DNA of 64,000 bases from Muscardinus avellanarius (GCA_963383645.1 OY726571.1:79090476-79154475); one strand, 5' to 3'. Shown: positions 37,367 to 51,338, counted from the stretch's first letter. Translations and numbers: made by a program. The notes: generated from the sequence alone by a model not told the origin.

Positions 37367-37944
37367 AAAATGTGGGGAGGGGAGGAACTTAGTCTCTGCA
37401 TAATTGCATCTGCTAGAACATTTAAAAAAGAAAAGCCTTCATTTCAAGATCAGCCATGTATAAACACTTCTATTGTATAGACCCAGAGGCACTTAATATT
37501 TTTAATAAAGACAAAAGCATGCAGAAAACAACCACATTTCTTTTAAATCATGGTTTACAGCAAACTAATTGAATTTAGAAGTAATTAAACTAGAAAATAT
37601 CAATTAGGTATCTATTGTCTCTCTCATAAAATTATATTGTTTTATTGCCCACATTTCATAATTGTTGGCAAGCAGCTTTTAAGTTATATCATTTATTTTC
37701 CAGCAAAGAAACTGAAAAGTGTTATCTTTCGGACTCTAGGCGTTTGGTTGGATAGGTACACTGATGCTGAAACGCGGCTTTCCTTATAAGCATGTGTTCT
37801 CGGGACATCTGATTTTTAAAACATTCCGACCTATTCAAAGCGTTTGATCTCATGGAGATGGAGTTCTGCAAAGTTAATCATTATAGTTGCTCATGAGCAC
37901 TTTGTTGATATAAACCCAACCAACCATGAACACCCCTGTGTTCA

Positions 37945-38415
37945 CCAGGTTTTCATCACTGTGATCAAAATACCTGACAACAACAACTTAGAAGGGGAAA
38001 GGTTTGTTTTGGCTGATGGTTTCGGTCCAAGGTCAGTCTGCTGCATTTCTTTGGGCCTGAGATGAGACCCATCATGGTGAATGGATGTGGTAGAGAAAAT
38101 ATGCTCAATTCATAGTAGCTGGGAAAGAGAGAAGAGAGAAGAGGGAGAGGGAGAGAGGGGGAGAAAGGGAGAAAAAGAGAGGAAAGAGTGGTCAGGGAGA
38201 ATGTGAACCCTCCCAGGTGATGTCTCTAGTGACCTATGCCCTCCAACTAGCTTCCATCTCCCAGTAGTCCAACCAGTTATTAAAAGATGAATCCATCAAG
38301 TGGATTAAATGAGGTCAAAGTCCTCATGATCCCATCACAGCCCAGAAAGCCCACCTCTGAACCTTGCTGCTTTGGGAGCTATTTGGGTAACACTTTAGAG
38401 CCACACCAAAACAAC
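37945..38415 (-). mobile_element. MaLR-type LTR, minus strand
   Basis: Starts TTTTCATCACTGTGATCAAA, ATACCTGACAACAACAACTT, GAAAGGTTTGTTTTGGCTGA, then a GGGAGAGG-rich stretch (38123-38188), TGACCTATGCCCTCCAACTA, GAATCCATCAAGTGGATTAA and CCCACCTCTGAACCTTGCTG. This is the reverse of a common rodent MaLR LTR. No adjoining internal region. Confidence 0.7.
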
Positions 38416-38419
38416 TGCT

Positions 38420-41084
38420 TCCCTACGTGCATTGCATTGAGTAAGAAAACAGAAGTTATTTGACAATAACCTCAAAACCACATTGGCGTCAAAGGTAATA
38501 GAAGCCAGCATCTCTCCTTAAATGCACCAGGAGAATGCACGTACAAAAGGAAGGGGGTACCTGTGCAAGTGATCTTCCTTATGCTTGAAGCACAGCCTAC
38601 CTATGCTCAACCTCCCTCTTCTTTTTCCCCTTCTGATATCCGTGACCATGAGCTGAGGAATTTAATTTTACTTTTTAAAATCATATCTCCAAGCAAGTAG
38701 TTTTGTGTCTGTAATCCTACAGAAGAAGTTGTGCCGGACATGCTATTCTCTATGTAACCTGTAGTTTTCTGGGTGGGATCATTTCCGCATTTTTTCAGTG
38801 CCGTTATCATGATTGTGTAACTCCTTTTGGTATATCTTTTCCCTCATTTATCCCAATGACAGTAATAAACTAATCCTATCTGTGATAAAATTCCACTTCA
38901 CCTTTATTAGTATATTGTAGAGCATCATACCCAGTGTCTCTTATTAGACTTTCTTGCCTATCACCCCATTATTTTTTTTAACGGTCTCGAAAGGCATCCA
39001 ACTATTTCTTGAAGCATCTTTAACATCATGCAGCAGAGGCTCAGAAAGATACTCACTCTCAGCCTTGGAAGGCGAGCACACAAGAGAAGCACGCTGGAAT
39101 TCTATCTTCTAAAACTGCTTCCATAAGCCTGCCCTAACAGCCATAGGCCCATTGGTTTCTCCTGGAATTCCTTTGATGATTATAAGATACTCAGTACTTA
39201 GCATTTGAAGATTAGTGTGTATTGCTCTGCAGTGAACTTCCTGGTGCTTTATCTCCTAAGTGACATATCAAATGGCTCAAAGGCAAACATCTTCTGTGCC
39301 AGCCTTCTAGCAGTGCAAGGCCTCTTGGTGGGCCAGGTGGAGGTGACAGATCTACTTGGGAATGACACTCCTTTGCCTAGTAGACTCCTTTACTTATAGA
39401 ATCTCTACTGGCCTCCATGGATCTAGACCCTTTTTTTTTTCTTTTTAGTCTTTCTTGCTTCTTTCTCCTATTCTTTTTACTTCAGTTTTAGAGAGGTGGG
39501 TTTATCTGCTCTAGCCTGTGGATCCTCTGATCCATCAGCACCCTCGTAACTGCTTTCCTTCTAGGGTTTAACCACCTGCCTAATGATGTTTGGCTTATTG
39601 GGGCGATCGTACTGTGATCATACTCACCTTGAAAAGTTGGATTTGGGGCTTGGATCTTCCTTCAGAATGAGTGGATGGCACAGTTAAATGCCCTTTCTGG
39701 ACATCATGTCTAGCCAGACTTCTCCTCCTTGAGCCACCTGCAGACAGGCTCTGTATATTGGTGCGCGCATTCAGGAGCTGAGAAAAAGAGAAAGCCACAT
39801 TTAGCAAGCTCTTTTTGCTCACAGAGATTCCCAAGGCCTGTCTCCTGTGGGCTTCTTGGCTACCCATTATTTTCTCTCTTCTCCACTGTCCACTAAACAC
39901 CTGTAGGTTTTCTAGAATTTCCCTTAAGAAACTCAGAGGAGAAAATGAGTCCAATTCAATTTTGTACAGAATGTGGATTTGTGAACAGATCACCGATTCA
40001 TTGTCGATGCGGCTTATTTACTAAAGCTATGGATATTTGTGTGGCGGGAAGGAATTCTAAGAAAATGGTTGGTTTACTGGAAAAGCTAAAGGAACTTGTT
40101 CAGAATTATCAAAGGCTATGGTTTCTGTTTCCCGTTAGAAGGAGGTATTTAACTTTGCTCAGGTCGTATCTTCACCATCCAGAGGTAAAATGGTTTGTCC
40201 AAACTAGCAAATCAGAAACAATTTTTTGAGTTGTACCGAAATGGGTTAATGGTTCTAGTCCTCCACTGATTACACTAGGAAAGTACATCTGTCCAGTTAA
40301 ATACATGATAAATACTGAAAGCAGAGTATACCATTATGATAAATTTGGCTAGATGACATAGTATATGCTCACAGCTAGTAAGGAGAACTCTGGACGTGGT
40401 AAGTTGTGCAACAGCTGCAGTGGCACTGAAGGTCATTCCTATCAGTTTAGAAGAAACATATCCGAAGAAAATTCTCTTCCTAAAATAGTCTATCAACTGG
40501 GATTACACTGTTTTAGCCTGTGGCTCTTGTTACTGGCAGCAATTGTGAAAGCCACCGACCTCTTCCTAACTGGTAGATATTATGAGCCCAATTTTCTTCT
40601 CTGGTAGGAAGACGGAATATTTGCCATAACCCCGTTTTGTAAGCATACACCTATGTGTGTCAAAAGACAGTAGCCTTCCGGTTAAAGGGGGGCATTCTCA
40701 TACCTCTGCTTTCCCGTGGTCGGACTGTTGCTATTATACATTTTGTGACCCTGAAAACACGATAATGTTTTACAATTTTTATGACCAAGTGATGCCTCCC
40801 TGTCCCTGTCCACATCTTACCCAGACCGCTGACTCTATCCCTTGGCCCTACTTCTGCACCGGTGCTGGTCCCCAAGGAACTCTCAGAAGAGTTGAGCCCC
40901 CTGACCTAAGCGATTCTTCCAGGTCCCTGACACAGGGATGGAGTGGAGTTTCTGTAGCAGGCAGATCTGGGGCCAGCGGGAGAATGCAAGCGTCTTACGC
41001 TGATGCAAATGTAGGGAAATATGCAAACAGCATCACCATTTTCTTCTTAAGAGTGAACCAACTCTTGCTTTGCAGGTCAGTCTG
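38420..41084. other. Unique DNA upstream of HDGFL1
   Basis: Repeat-poor compared with the rest of the window. Frames such as 39595-39993 (-) and 40657-41505 (+) have no recognisable protein features; the latter overlaps the CpG island, where stop codons are rare by composition. Confidence 0.55.
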
Positions 41085-42025
<941 letters not shown>

Positions 42026-43270
42026 TCATGGTTTCAGAGAGCCCAACCTGCCCGCTGCAGCACCCTGTTTAGACACCTCTGGAGGTCTGCAACCCGGGCT
42101 CCTCTCCTCCCAGCCGCCCCTCCACCCTGTCCTCCCCAAGCCGGCCCCTGAGAGCACACAGCCAGGACCTATCTCCACTCCCCAGACAAGGTGTGGCCAC
42201 CCACCTGCCAAGGCCTGCACACTGGACCTCCTCCAGCCCCTCTCCTCCCCACTTCCAGCCCCAGGAAGCAGCCAGCCACAGAACCTCGCTGCCCTGATCC
42301 TATCTCTCCAGTTGAGATGAGGCCACCACCCCCTCCTGCCTGGAACTGTTTTACAAGCTTTGTCTGAGGCCGAAGAGACTGGGTCTACCCCTCTGTTCCT
42401 CCCCGAGGCATTCCGGACCTCTGCCTTGGCCTCAGGGGTAGGACTGGACAGGGTGGGGATAAAGAACTGGGGAAGCATCCTCCAGGGACCTGGTGGGGTG
42501 GGGGTCATGAGGGTGATATCCAACTGAGCCCCTGTCAAGGCCTTGTCTGTCATGCCAGCTTCATAGAGTCAGGACAAGTGAGACGGGAATTACAGCAGGG
42601 TCTCCCTTCCATGAGTCCTTTTGATGACCGGGGAGTTCTGAGGAGTTGTTCTTTTTGTCATTTTATAAAAACATGGGGTTCCTGAGTAGTTGGTGAGATA
42701 TGAAGGCTTGACTGCAGAGCTTTTTGGATGGGAACAGTGGCAAAGATCTGTCCCCGTTCTAGGGCCACCGATGGGGGGGTCACAGCTATCTCTATCTACC
42801 CACAGCCTGGAGGTCACCCGATAGCCAGGCATATCACCCAAGGCATCAAAGAAAAGGCACCTTTCTCTTTTTAGGAAAAATATTTTTTCAAAGAAGAATT
42901 TTTTAAGCTATTAAGAGCCACCCACTGGGTGTGCCTCTGATTTGTGCCGAGATCTCTTGCCATGACCCCCCTCCCCATTTCTCTGAATAACTTGAGGTCC
43001 CCTTTCTGTTTGGGGTTTGGTGACTTTTCCCAATGGGTCCCTTTGGCCCTGTCACCAGATCTGATGTGTAACCTGCTGAGAAGACAGAAGTGTCCGTCCC
43101 AAGCTCTTCCCAGTGGCTTTCCCATGCCTTTTCTCACCTCTGTCCCTTGCACCCCACCCCCCTCCTGCAGGCTCTTAACAAAAACCTTGTTGACCATAGC
43201 ATTACAAGTTGAGATCTGAGAACCGCACATTCATTTTGGTTCTAGGAAATAAAATCTGTTGATTACTTTA
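42026..43270 (+). other. HDGFL1: Probable 3' UTR of HDGFL1
   Basis: The 1.24 kb after the stop codon stays C/T-rich and repeat-free (no SINE, LINE or microsatellite) until an AATAAA, after which the base composition drops back to AT-rich desert. This is what an mRNA-derived 3' UTR of a processed copy would look like. The short frames inside it (for example 41901-42320) are not family-like and are not annotated. UTR status is inferred; no transcript data are visible. Confidence 0.55.
43248..43253 (+). promoter_or_regulatory. AATAAA polyadenylation signal for HDGFL1
   Basis: A canonical hexamer (AGGAAATAAAATCTG) lies about 1.22 kb after the stop codon, with T/GT-rich sequence 40-70 bases downstream (TTTCTTTGGTTT, GGTTTTGTTATTTTTTT). 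It is the best-placed signal to end the transcript. Confidence 0.6.
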
Positions 43271-44129
43271 AAACAAATTTTCTCAGGCCTATTTCTTTGG
43301 TTTCTAAAGAACTGGTTTTGTTATTTTTTTCAGTGCATTGTACTCAGCATGATGAAATTCCAAGTGATAGAAACATACATGCAGATGGTACTCAGTGACC
43401 CTCCCCCCAACTCCTACCAGGCTCCCTCCCACTCCCTGCATATCACATTGAGATTTGCATTGGTAATTTAGTATATGTATATCACGTGTACAAAATGAAT
43501 AGAAGCGACTATTGATTGTACACCTAATATGTGCCCTGAAGAACTGGTTCTTCAGTGCGGTGTACCTTTTGTTTTCGAGACATCTATGTTAAAACAGTTG
43601 CACACAGGGATGCTTGAGAATCTGCCTTGAGACACCTTTGTTATCTTAATGTCACCGAATCTCCATCTATATCATCCATCACCACTGTTTGGAATTATTG
43701 GAAACAAGGTTACTAAAAATGTTTGGATTGTGATAAGGGGGCACATTAGCTGACTTTCTGATAGTTGCTTTATATTTCTGGCTTTAAAAATATGTAATAT
43801 TTATAGAATAGTTGTGTGTCTTTGCAGTGGCTTTGGGCACATATCTGGGGATATTTAAGTATATTTAATTATGGTCCTGCCTCCAAGCCCTAAATACTAT
43901 GTTCATTGACACTGTATGCATATAGAGACTTCAGTAAATACTAGATAGAGTCTTCCTCTTAGAACATGCTAAGTCACCACTGACCAGTAGGAAGATAGCA
44001 CTATTTTTTCCATCCCTGTTTAAAAGCGCTGTTTATTCCAAAATATCTAAGTCAGATGACCCCTCCCCCCAATACTGCTCTTGCAATACCATTCATACTA
44101 GAAGTTACCATTCATTGTATAATATGTGC

Positions 44130-44260
44130 CCCGAAGAATGACTTCATTCAGTTTTAATAATAATCTGACAAGGTAGGTGTCAGTGCCACAATTTTCCATT
44201 GAAAGCAGCTCTGGTCCAAAGAGGTTAAGTGGCTCTTCCTGTGTTCTGCAGAACACTCAG
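44130..44260 (-). mobile_element. MIR fragment, minus strand
   Basis: TTCAGTTTTAATAATAATCT, ACAAGGTAGGTGTCAGT and CCAAAGAGGTTAAGTGGCTC fit the complement of the MIR 3' half. Confidence 0.5.
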
Positions 44261-44374
44261 AAAACACAGATTTTTATTGGCCCAGAGCTTAAGGTTTTTG
44301 TCCTGAATTGCACATTCAAAAGGCACTATACATTCAGAAGTTAATAAAATAGCTATTTTGTATTAATAATGAGT

Positions 44375-44610
44375 AATGATGACAATAGCTAATATTGAGT
44401 CTCTCAAGCAAGCCGGGTGGCATACTATTTTTTATACCTAATGTCTTCATTAATACAACTACCCACTTAGGTAGCTATGATTATCTATTTTAGAGCCGAG
44501 GGAGTTGAGGTCAAGAGGTGTGAAGTGATTTCCCCAAAGTCATATGACTGGTAAATGACAGAGTTAAGATTTAGAGACAGTTCTGGCTCCTTCTAAATGA
44601 TGGGCGCTTT
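44375..44610 (-). mobile_element. MIR fossil, minus strand
   Basis: TTCATTAATACAACTACCCA, TAGGTAGCTATGATTATCTA, GAGGGAGTTGAGGTCAAGAG, AGTGATTTCCCCAAAGTCAT and TGGTAAATGACAGAGTTAAG follow reversed MIR over almost its full length. Confidence 0.75.
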
Positions 44611-45851
44611 GTCCTATTACATCTTATTGCATCCCATTAAATAAAACTTCCTATTGAATAAAATGGGAGTATTTACTCTCTCCTATTTTGAAGTGAACAT
44701 TTAGAAATTTGTAAGGTAAAGAATATATTAACAAACCTTGCTTGTGGGTACGTAAAAAAATCATTTGGGTGTGTGTGACGACTGTTCTGTCTTTAAATGA
44801 GTCGGTAAAAATGATGAGAGACAATTGCACATTCACTATTTTTCAAGACATATGTTATCACGGAAAGGCTGAATGTGGATGGGATATTTGCCACAGGCAG
44901 GCACATGGTTTTGATAAAGATTTTATGGAGGCCCATCTTCTGAAATGATCCAATAACCTAAAAGATAGAAAATGAAATTGCTAGTATTTGATTCCCTCTC
45001 TATTGTTTCTTTCCTTCTTGTATGTTTCAAATGTGTGTTAGGGATGGACAAAGTGATATAGTTAGCAGGGGCACATGCATTTGCCTTCTTGATGATTATA
45101 ATGTTGTAGTGCAAATGGCAAGCCACCTAATAGTGCATCTCAAAAGGATATGCTGAGTTTCTAAAAACAAAATCCTAAGAGAGAATGGAAAGCATAGGGG
45201 GAAATCTTTGTTTGCAACCCTTTATCTGGGCATTAGGCCCCATTCATATGCTTTGGTGGCCAAGAGATACTTTTGCGTGGACTGAATAAAGCTGGTTACG
45301 ATTCCCAGTAACTCCAGTGCTGGTTTCTGTTTTCCTCTGAATGCATGTGTCTCAGTGATGGAATCCCTGATCTATAATTAGTTTTCTTACTGACTGAACA
45401 AAGTGTGCCACCGGACCTTGGCAAAGCTATGCCTTCACTAGTCACACATGTTCACGAAGGTACTGGGGATCTTGTTCAAATGTCCCACATAAACACACGC
45501 TCATCACGTTGTCAGACATGTTACCATACTCTCTCCTGTGATGCTTTGAAATCTTAACTATTTGATATTTCACACAAACGTCTCTTTGGCAAAGGACAGA
45601 GTTGCCACCGAGTGGTTGTGAATTCTATTGCTTTTGCTCAGCCAGGATCTAAATTTCACTCGCTCTGCCAATTCCCTTCAAAGTATAGACCCCTCTTTGT
45701 GGCTCCTGCTTCCATTTTGCTTCCTGAAAATACAGTTGATAGTCAAGGTACACAGGGCATTTTCTTTTTACTTCATTATCAACACTCTTGTTGAAGGGAA
45801 GCTTCTGCTACAGGTACTGCTGACACATGGTGATCTCTGAATTTAGAAAGA

Positions 45852-46008
45852 ACTGGCCAGGCATGGTGGCACACTCCTATAATCCCATTACTTGGGAGGA
45901 TGAGATAGGAGGATTTAAGGTTGGAGAGCAACCTAATGAAACCCTGTTTCAAAAAAAAAAATAATAGGATTGAATCAGAGGTAGAATCACCCTGGGTTCA
46001 ATCCCAAG
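45852..46008 (+). mobile_element. B1/ID SINE, plus strand, running into a GA-rich tract
   Basis: GGCCAGGCATGGTGGCACAC, TTGGGAGGATGAGATAGGAG and CCTGGGTTCAATCCC. Its A-rich tail has become a (GGAAA)n-like purine tract at 46003-46125, which produces Lys/Glu/Arg-rich false frames. Confidence 0.85.
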
Positions 46009-46678
46009 AAAGAGAAGGAAAGAAGGTAGGATGGAAAGAAGGAAGAAAGGAAGGAAAAGGGGAAGATGGAAAGAAGAAAAAAAGAAAAGAAAAAATAAAA
46101 GAGAGAGAGAAGGGGAGAGAAATATGAAAGAAAAACTGCCCCTCTCCTGAGCCTGGCCAAGGTAAGAGCCACCCTGTGTGTTTCTGTCCTGCTTGGTGTT
46201 CACAGGAATCACATTCTAATTTTTTGTATGCTGTTCATTCTTCCAAACTAGCCTCCTGGAGTCGGGGAAAACATGACAGTGTTTTTTAGACTAGTGAAAG
46301 AAAACATGTTTCATTAATACTTTATCCCCACTCACAAAGCATGTACAATTATTACACAGTACTTATTTCTCAATACTCGAATACTGTTCAGTGCACCTTG
46401 TAGTCCTGGTGCTGGAGTAAAAGTCACAGTGTTATGCTGAGCACATTCTGATTCTGAAAGCAGAGAGGCAGGGTTACTGGGCTGGAGATGGATGATAAGT
46501 GCTGGATGGGGTGAGTCTGTGTCCATGTAAGTCGCTGTCTACTAGGTGACTCAAGGAAGCTAGCAGCTCTCATTGACGCAGGGAGATCTCACTCTGGATG
46601 CCAAGGCTAAGCATTTTATTTTATCCAGGGTTTCTTGGTATTTCAGCCCTTGCCTCAGTCACACCACACAGGCTTCAC

Positions 46679-46704
46679 TTTTTTTTTTTTTTTTTTTTTT
46701 TTTT
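46679..46704. repeat. T26 homopolymer
   Basis: An uninterrupted run of about 26 T. No SINE body follows it, so its origin (a lost poly-A tail or slippage) is unknown. Confidence 0.85.
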
Positions 46705-47507
46705 ACAATCCATGAGACCCCAGGTAGACAAAGTGACATTCTGTGTGTTCCCTTTCGTAGAAGGAACCATGTATTCACCATTCATTCAAACATTTACAAT
46801 GAGAAAGACACATATGCCAAAGATAATTTACACCTTTTATCCCCCTAGCTTCGTGTTGTGTAGACACATGACATGTATAGAAACCTCTCAGAATTTAATG
46901 TACTTAAATGGGATCTATTCAGCACACACGAAATGGTTTATTCTGATCTTACAAGCCAGTTATCTGTCTTGGATATAAATAGTTATCTCTTCCACTGCTA
47001 GTAGAAAAAAACTGACGAGTTTCTCTCGTAGGGAGGTCTCTGATATGGAGGCATCCTAAGCAGTTTCCTGGAGCAATTCAGACAGCAGGCAACTTTCTCT
47101 GTGTTGTCTGATTTTCTATGTAAATTCCAAGGGCACGGAAAGGGTCTGGAGAGTGTCAGGAGGTACCTAGAAAAGATCAAGGCCAGAGTCTGTGGATGGC
47201 TACAGGCAGCCTGGGCCACATGTTGACCCAGGAAACCCTCCTCATAGAATGGCCAAGACTTTGGCATGGAGATTGATAAGAAACAAATTTCATCTAATTT
47301 GCTTTCCTGGTGTTTGGTAAGTGGACAAGGATGATGGGTCATCTGGTGGGTGCCTTTTTCCATTTTTATCATTTTGCAGAGAGCCTTTTCTTCTGCCTAC
47401 TTCTGTCCTCTTCCTTCTGATAAAATTTTCCCTGAATTACTCCTCAGAATTACCTGGCACTACAGTTGTGTTTCTCTGAGACCCTGGTTCCTCTGTGCAT
47501 GCATGAG

Positions 47508-47720
47508 TGTATGTTACTGGAGATTAAACCTAGGGGGCATTTATTTAACTTCAGAACTACATCCCCAGCCCTTTTTAAATTTTTTTTTGTTGTCTTGAAA
47601 CAGGGTCTTGCTAATTCACTGAGGGTCTCATTACATTGCTAAGGCTGTCCTTGAATCTGTGATTCTCCTGTCTCAGCATCCCAAGTACTGGGATTACAGG
47701 CATGCACTGGCATGCCTGGC
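47508..47720 (-). mobile_element. B1/ID SINE, minus strand
   Basis: TTACTGGAGATTAAACCTAG, CTACATCCCCAGCCCTTTTT, AACAGGGTCTTGCTAATTCA and TGGCATGCCTGGCC. Confidence 0.82.
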
Positions 47721-47759
47721 CTGGTTTCCTCTAAACAGTGTCTGCTCCACTAACCTATA

Positions 47760-47910
47760 ATGATGCCTTTACTGGCTCTTATCAATGGATAGGTCATAGG
47801 TTCCATATAGGCAGGCACTGTGGTCAGTTGGCTTATTCTAAACACCTAGCAAAGTGCCTTGTTCAGAGTAAGCACTCAACAAATGGTTGTTAATAGGGGA
47901 ATCAATGAGC
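47760..47910 (+). mobile_element. L2 3'-end fossil
   Basis: AGGTTCCATATAGGCAGGCA, AACACCTAGCAAAGTGCCTT and AGTAAGCACTCAACAAATGG match the L2 3' terminus. Confidence 0.7.
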
Positions 47911-48249
47911 ACATGCCGGACCCTGGTCCTCCTCCATTCCCACCTCACCCTTCAGAGGGAAGTCTGGGAAATTTCATCATCACTAGTAAAACACAGTAAG
48001 AGGGGGGGGGGCTTTTAATGAATGTGTGCAGTTTATTTTTTAAAAAATTATTCTATTATTATATATGTGTTAGTCTCATAAAAAATAGGCTTTAACAGGA
48101 CTGGAACTCAAGGAGGATAAATCAGAAGATGAAAGCTCACCATCTGAATCTGAGTGGGAAGAGATACATCAGACGCGGCATTCATCTCCTACACGTTTTA
48201 TTTTTTTTTTCTTTTTGCTAATCCGATATTTCATTATTGACTTCCTTAA

Positions 48250-48460
48250 TGGAGGAAGCAGCTTGGTGGTATTTGTCTTTGGAGACACCAAAACTTAGAT
48301 TTTACTCTTGGCTCCAATATTGAGAGCTGTGTGATCTCAGATTCTCCAAACTAGAAGTCGTGATAATGACTTCCATGTGACAGGTTTGTTGGCGAGAAGC
48401 AAATGAGCTCATATATGTTAAAATGTCAAGCACAGTACCCAGCACAAAAACAGACATTTT
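48250..48460 (+). mobile_element. MIR fossil, plus strand
   Basis: GAGGAAGCAGCTTGGTGGTA, ACTCTTGGCTCC, AGAGCTGTGTGATCTCAGAT, AGAAGCAAATGAGCTCATAT and CAAGCACAGTACCCAGCACA run along the MIR consensus. Confidence 0.7.
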
Positions 48461-49870
48461 AACTACGTTAATTTGCCTCCCTTCAATGTAAACCAGAGAA
48501 ACCACACCACTGCAAATAATTAGAGCCCAACATGTCACCTTTATTTAGGAAAACACTGGAGGCCTTTATGAGATGCAAGCAGCTTACTTGCTGTGTTATA
48601 TATGATAATTCTATATTTAGTCTGCCTATACTCAGAGAGAAACAGAATCTCATTCTTCCATTTTCTCATATGGCTCTTCAATAGCTTTTTGCAAATTCCC
48701 TCACTGGTAGCTGAGTTGTTTTATACAGACATATCCAATTTTAAATATTCCTCTTTTTTGGCATGACTCATCCCTCCTGTGGCCAGTTTTATGACTCTCC
48801 TTATTTCCCCAGGATCCACTCACTCTTTTCCAATGGGCATTTCTTAAGTGCATCTCCTCAAATACTTTGTATTTCTGATTTTTTTCCCAAGTGTAGAAAT
48901 AGTAATTGTATTGCTCTACTTATTTCCTGGCTCCCTCGCCTTTTTTTTTTCCAAAGCACCTATCTTTTCACACATAATTTTAATGAGCTGCCTGACTCCA
49001 TTACCAAGAGGCACTGGAGTGTTACAGGGGACCCGCCATTCTTCCAGATGCTCTCTCTCTCTCTTGGGTTTCCTTCCTCCTGTGATTTACCAAGTGTCAC
49101 TTAATTTCGCTTTCTCTTTTCCCCTTCTTTTTCTTTTTCACACCTTGGCCCACTCTTCCTCACAGTCATTACCCACCTCTCTTGGTGAGCTACTTAACAC
49201 TTCATTAAAAAATGTGTTCGGCTCAGCTCCCTTTCTCGCTCTGCTTGCTTGTCAAGGAGACCTGCTTCCCATTCACTGCCGCTGCTGGTGCTCCCGGGTT
49301 GTCAATCATCAGCTCCTCTCTGGGTGCAGTTTCTCTCCGCCCTCCCCCTCCCCCCTGGCCCAGCCTCTGCTTCTTCAGCCATTTCCCCCTTCCCCCTTTT
49401 GGCCTTGTTTTCATGCTTAGATGTTGAGAAAAGGCCCTGATTTTAGTCACTGCACACTTTGATGAGCCTACCTCAAAAGATCTCCTACAACAAACACAGA
49501 AAGAGGAAAGAAGAAAGACACTTCCTTTGTTCAAGAGTCTCATTTCTTATTTTCAAAATTAAAGTCTATTCATGGGCAACCTAATAACAACGTTTGCTTT
49601 CCCATTTTCTGGCTCGCTGTGGGTGTGGACCAAAGGAGAATGTGTTCTGGCTACGAGGCAGAGGGGGGCTGCACCACACCGGGGCTGGCACCAGGTTTGC
49701 TCCTGAGCAGGAAGATGGTGCTGGGAGGAGGGCAAGCTGTCTATGAAGCTTATGCTCAGTGGAGAAACACAAATAGACAGCTAGTCAGATCATGTCATGC
49801 TGTGATCCGAGACCGTGACAGGAAATGACCGGGAGGAGTGTATTTTGGTTTTGTTAAAATCAAATTTTGT

Positions 49871-50264
49871 AGCCAGGCATGGTGGTAGCGCGGGTTTGTA
49901 ATCCCAGTACTTGGGAGGCTGAGACAAGAGGATCATAAGTTCAAATCAAACCTCAGCAACTGTTTAAAAAAAAAAATAAGCTGGGCGTGGTGGTGCATGC
50001 TTGTAATCCCAGCATTTGGGAGACTGGGATACTAGGATCGCGGTGTGGAAACAGCCTTAGCTATTTAGTGAGGCCCTTTGCAACTCAGTGAGACCCTGTT
50101 TCAAAATAAAGAATAAAAAATAGGGCTGGGGGTGTAGCTCGGAGGTAGAATGCCCCTGGGTTCCATCCCCAGTACCACAAACAAAAAATTAAAAAATTAA
50201 TAAATTAGGATTGGGACTATAGCTCAGAGGAAGGGTGCCCCTGGGTTCAATCCCCAGTACCACA
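49871..50264 (+). mobile_element. Host SINE split by a second SINE
   Basis: The head of the host runs from AGCCAGGCATGGTGGTAGCG to its A-rich linker near 49977. Its ID tail resumes at about 50207 (GGATTGGGACTATAGCTCAG to CCCCAGTACCAC). Between them is a complete SINE of the same orientation, listed separately. Confidence 0.88.
49980..50206 (+). mobile_element. Inner SINE nested in the linker of a host SINE
   Basis: Complete copy: GCTGGGCGTGGTGGTGCATG, GCAACTCAGTGAGACCCTGT, ATAGGGCTGGGGGTGTAGCT, CCATCCCCAGTACCAC and an A-rich tail. Confidence 0.88.
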
Positions 50265-50627
50265 ATAAATAAACAAATAAACTAGTTAATAACTAATAAA
50301 ATAAAACTTTGTTAAGAAGCTCTTAGAAAGTTTATGATACATTTCGAATTCAACCCCTTTTAATAAAAAATATTTTTATAGTATGTAAAATCATAGCACA
50401 TTTGCCTATAGCAGTGATTCTTGGTCTTTTTAATGCATAAAAAAGTACCCTGGGGATACCATGCCAATGAGCACCCTGTGTGTGTGCAACTGCAGCAGCA
50501 CCCATTTATTTCTGAGCCTACCACAAGTCAGATACTCTTTCATGGCCCTGTGGGACATTGGTAAGCAATAGAAACAAAATCCCTAAATTTGCAGTGTTTC
50601 CATTTTAGTAGCTAAAAATAAAGGCAA

Positions 50628-50632
<5 letters not shown>

Positions 50633-50671
<39 letters not shown>
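50633..50671. repeat. (TA)n microsatellite
   Basis: About 19 TA units. Confidence 0.95.
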
Positions 50672-50673
<2 letters not shown>

Positions 50674-50744
50674 TCTTAGAAAGTTACAGGTGCCATTGGA
50701 AAGGACTGAGCAAGGTAAGCAGAGTTAAGAGAGCCGCATGTGGG

Positions 50745-50978
50745 GTTTTTTTTGTGTGTTTGTTTTTGTTTTGTTTTGTTTTTTCTTAGTGGTACGGGGT
50801 GGAACCCAGGGGCTTTCTACTTCCGGGTATACTCCCAGACCTATTTTATATGGAAACAGGGTCTCACTAAGTTGCTGAGAGCCTCACTAAGTAGCTGAGG
50901 CTGGCTTTGAACCTGTGTGATCCTCCTGTCTCTGCCTCCCAAGTACTTGGATTATAAGCATGTGCCACCATGCCTGAC
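50745..50978 (-). mobile_element. SINE, intermediate sub-type, minus strand
   Basis: (TTTTG)n, GGTACGGGGTGGAACCCAGG, GGGTATACTCCCAGACCTAT, AAGTTGCTGAGAGCCTCACT, GCTGGCTTTGAACCTGTGTG and CCACCATGCCTGAC. It still has the AAGTAGCTGAGG segment that the short sub-type lacks. Confidence 0.85.
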
Positions 50979-50999
50979 ATCACAAGGGTTTTTTCCCAT

Positions 51000-51205
51000 T
51001 TTATTTATTTTTATTTTTTGTGGTACTGGGGAGGGATGGAACCCATGTGCATTCTACCTCTGAGCTACAAACCTAGCCCTGTTTTTATTCTTTATTTTGA
51101 AACAGGTTCTCATTGAGTTGCAAAGGGCCTCACTAAGAAGCTGAGGCTGTCCGTGAACCATGATCCTCCTGTCTCAGCCTCCCAAATGCTGGAATGACCA
51201 GCTGT
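51000..51205 (-). mobile_element. B1/ID SINE, minus strand, head partly lost
   Basis: TTTATTTTTATTTTTTGTGG, GGATGGAACCCATGTGCATT, GGTTCTCATTGAGTTGCAAA and CAGCCTCCCAAATGCTGGAA. The usual CCACCACGCCCGGC end is missing or diverged. Confidence 0.82.
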
Positions 51206-51338
51206 ACAGCACTTTTGATTTTCATCACTATATTTGTTATTAGTATGGTGTTAGATATTTGTATGTGTTATGGTTTTAGGCATTTACCATATGCTAGATA
51301 TAAGCGATAATCTTTGTCTCATTTAAACCTAGCAAGAG

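Noticed and set aside
39595..39993. 132-codon minus-strand frame
   Set aside because: No motif, no CpG or promoter context and no family resemblance; chance length in 64 kb.
48848..49420. 190-codon plus-strand frame in a CT-rich region
   Set aside because: Leu/Ser/Pro/Phe-rich translation of pyrimidine-rich DNA without domain features.
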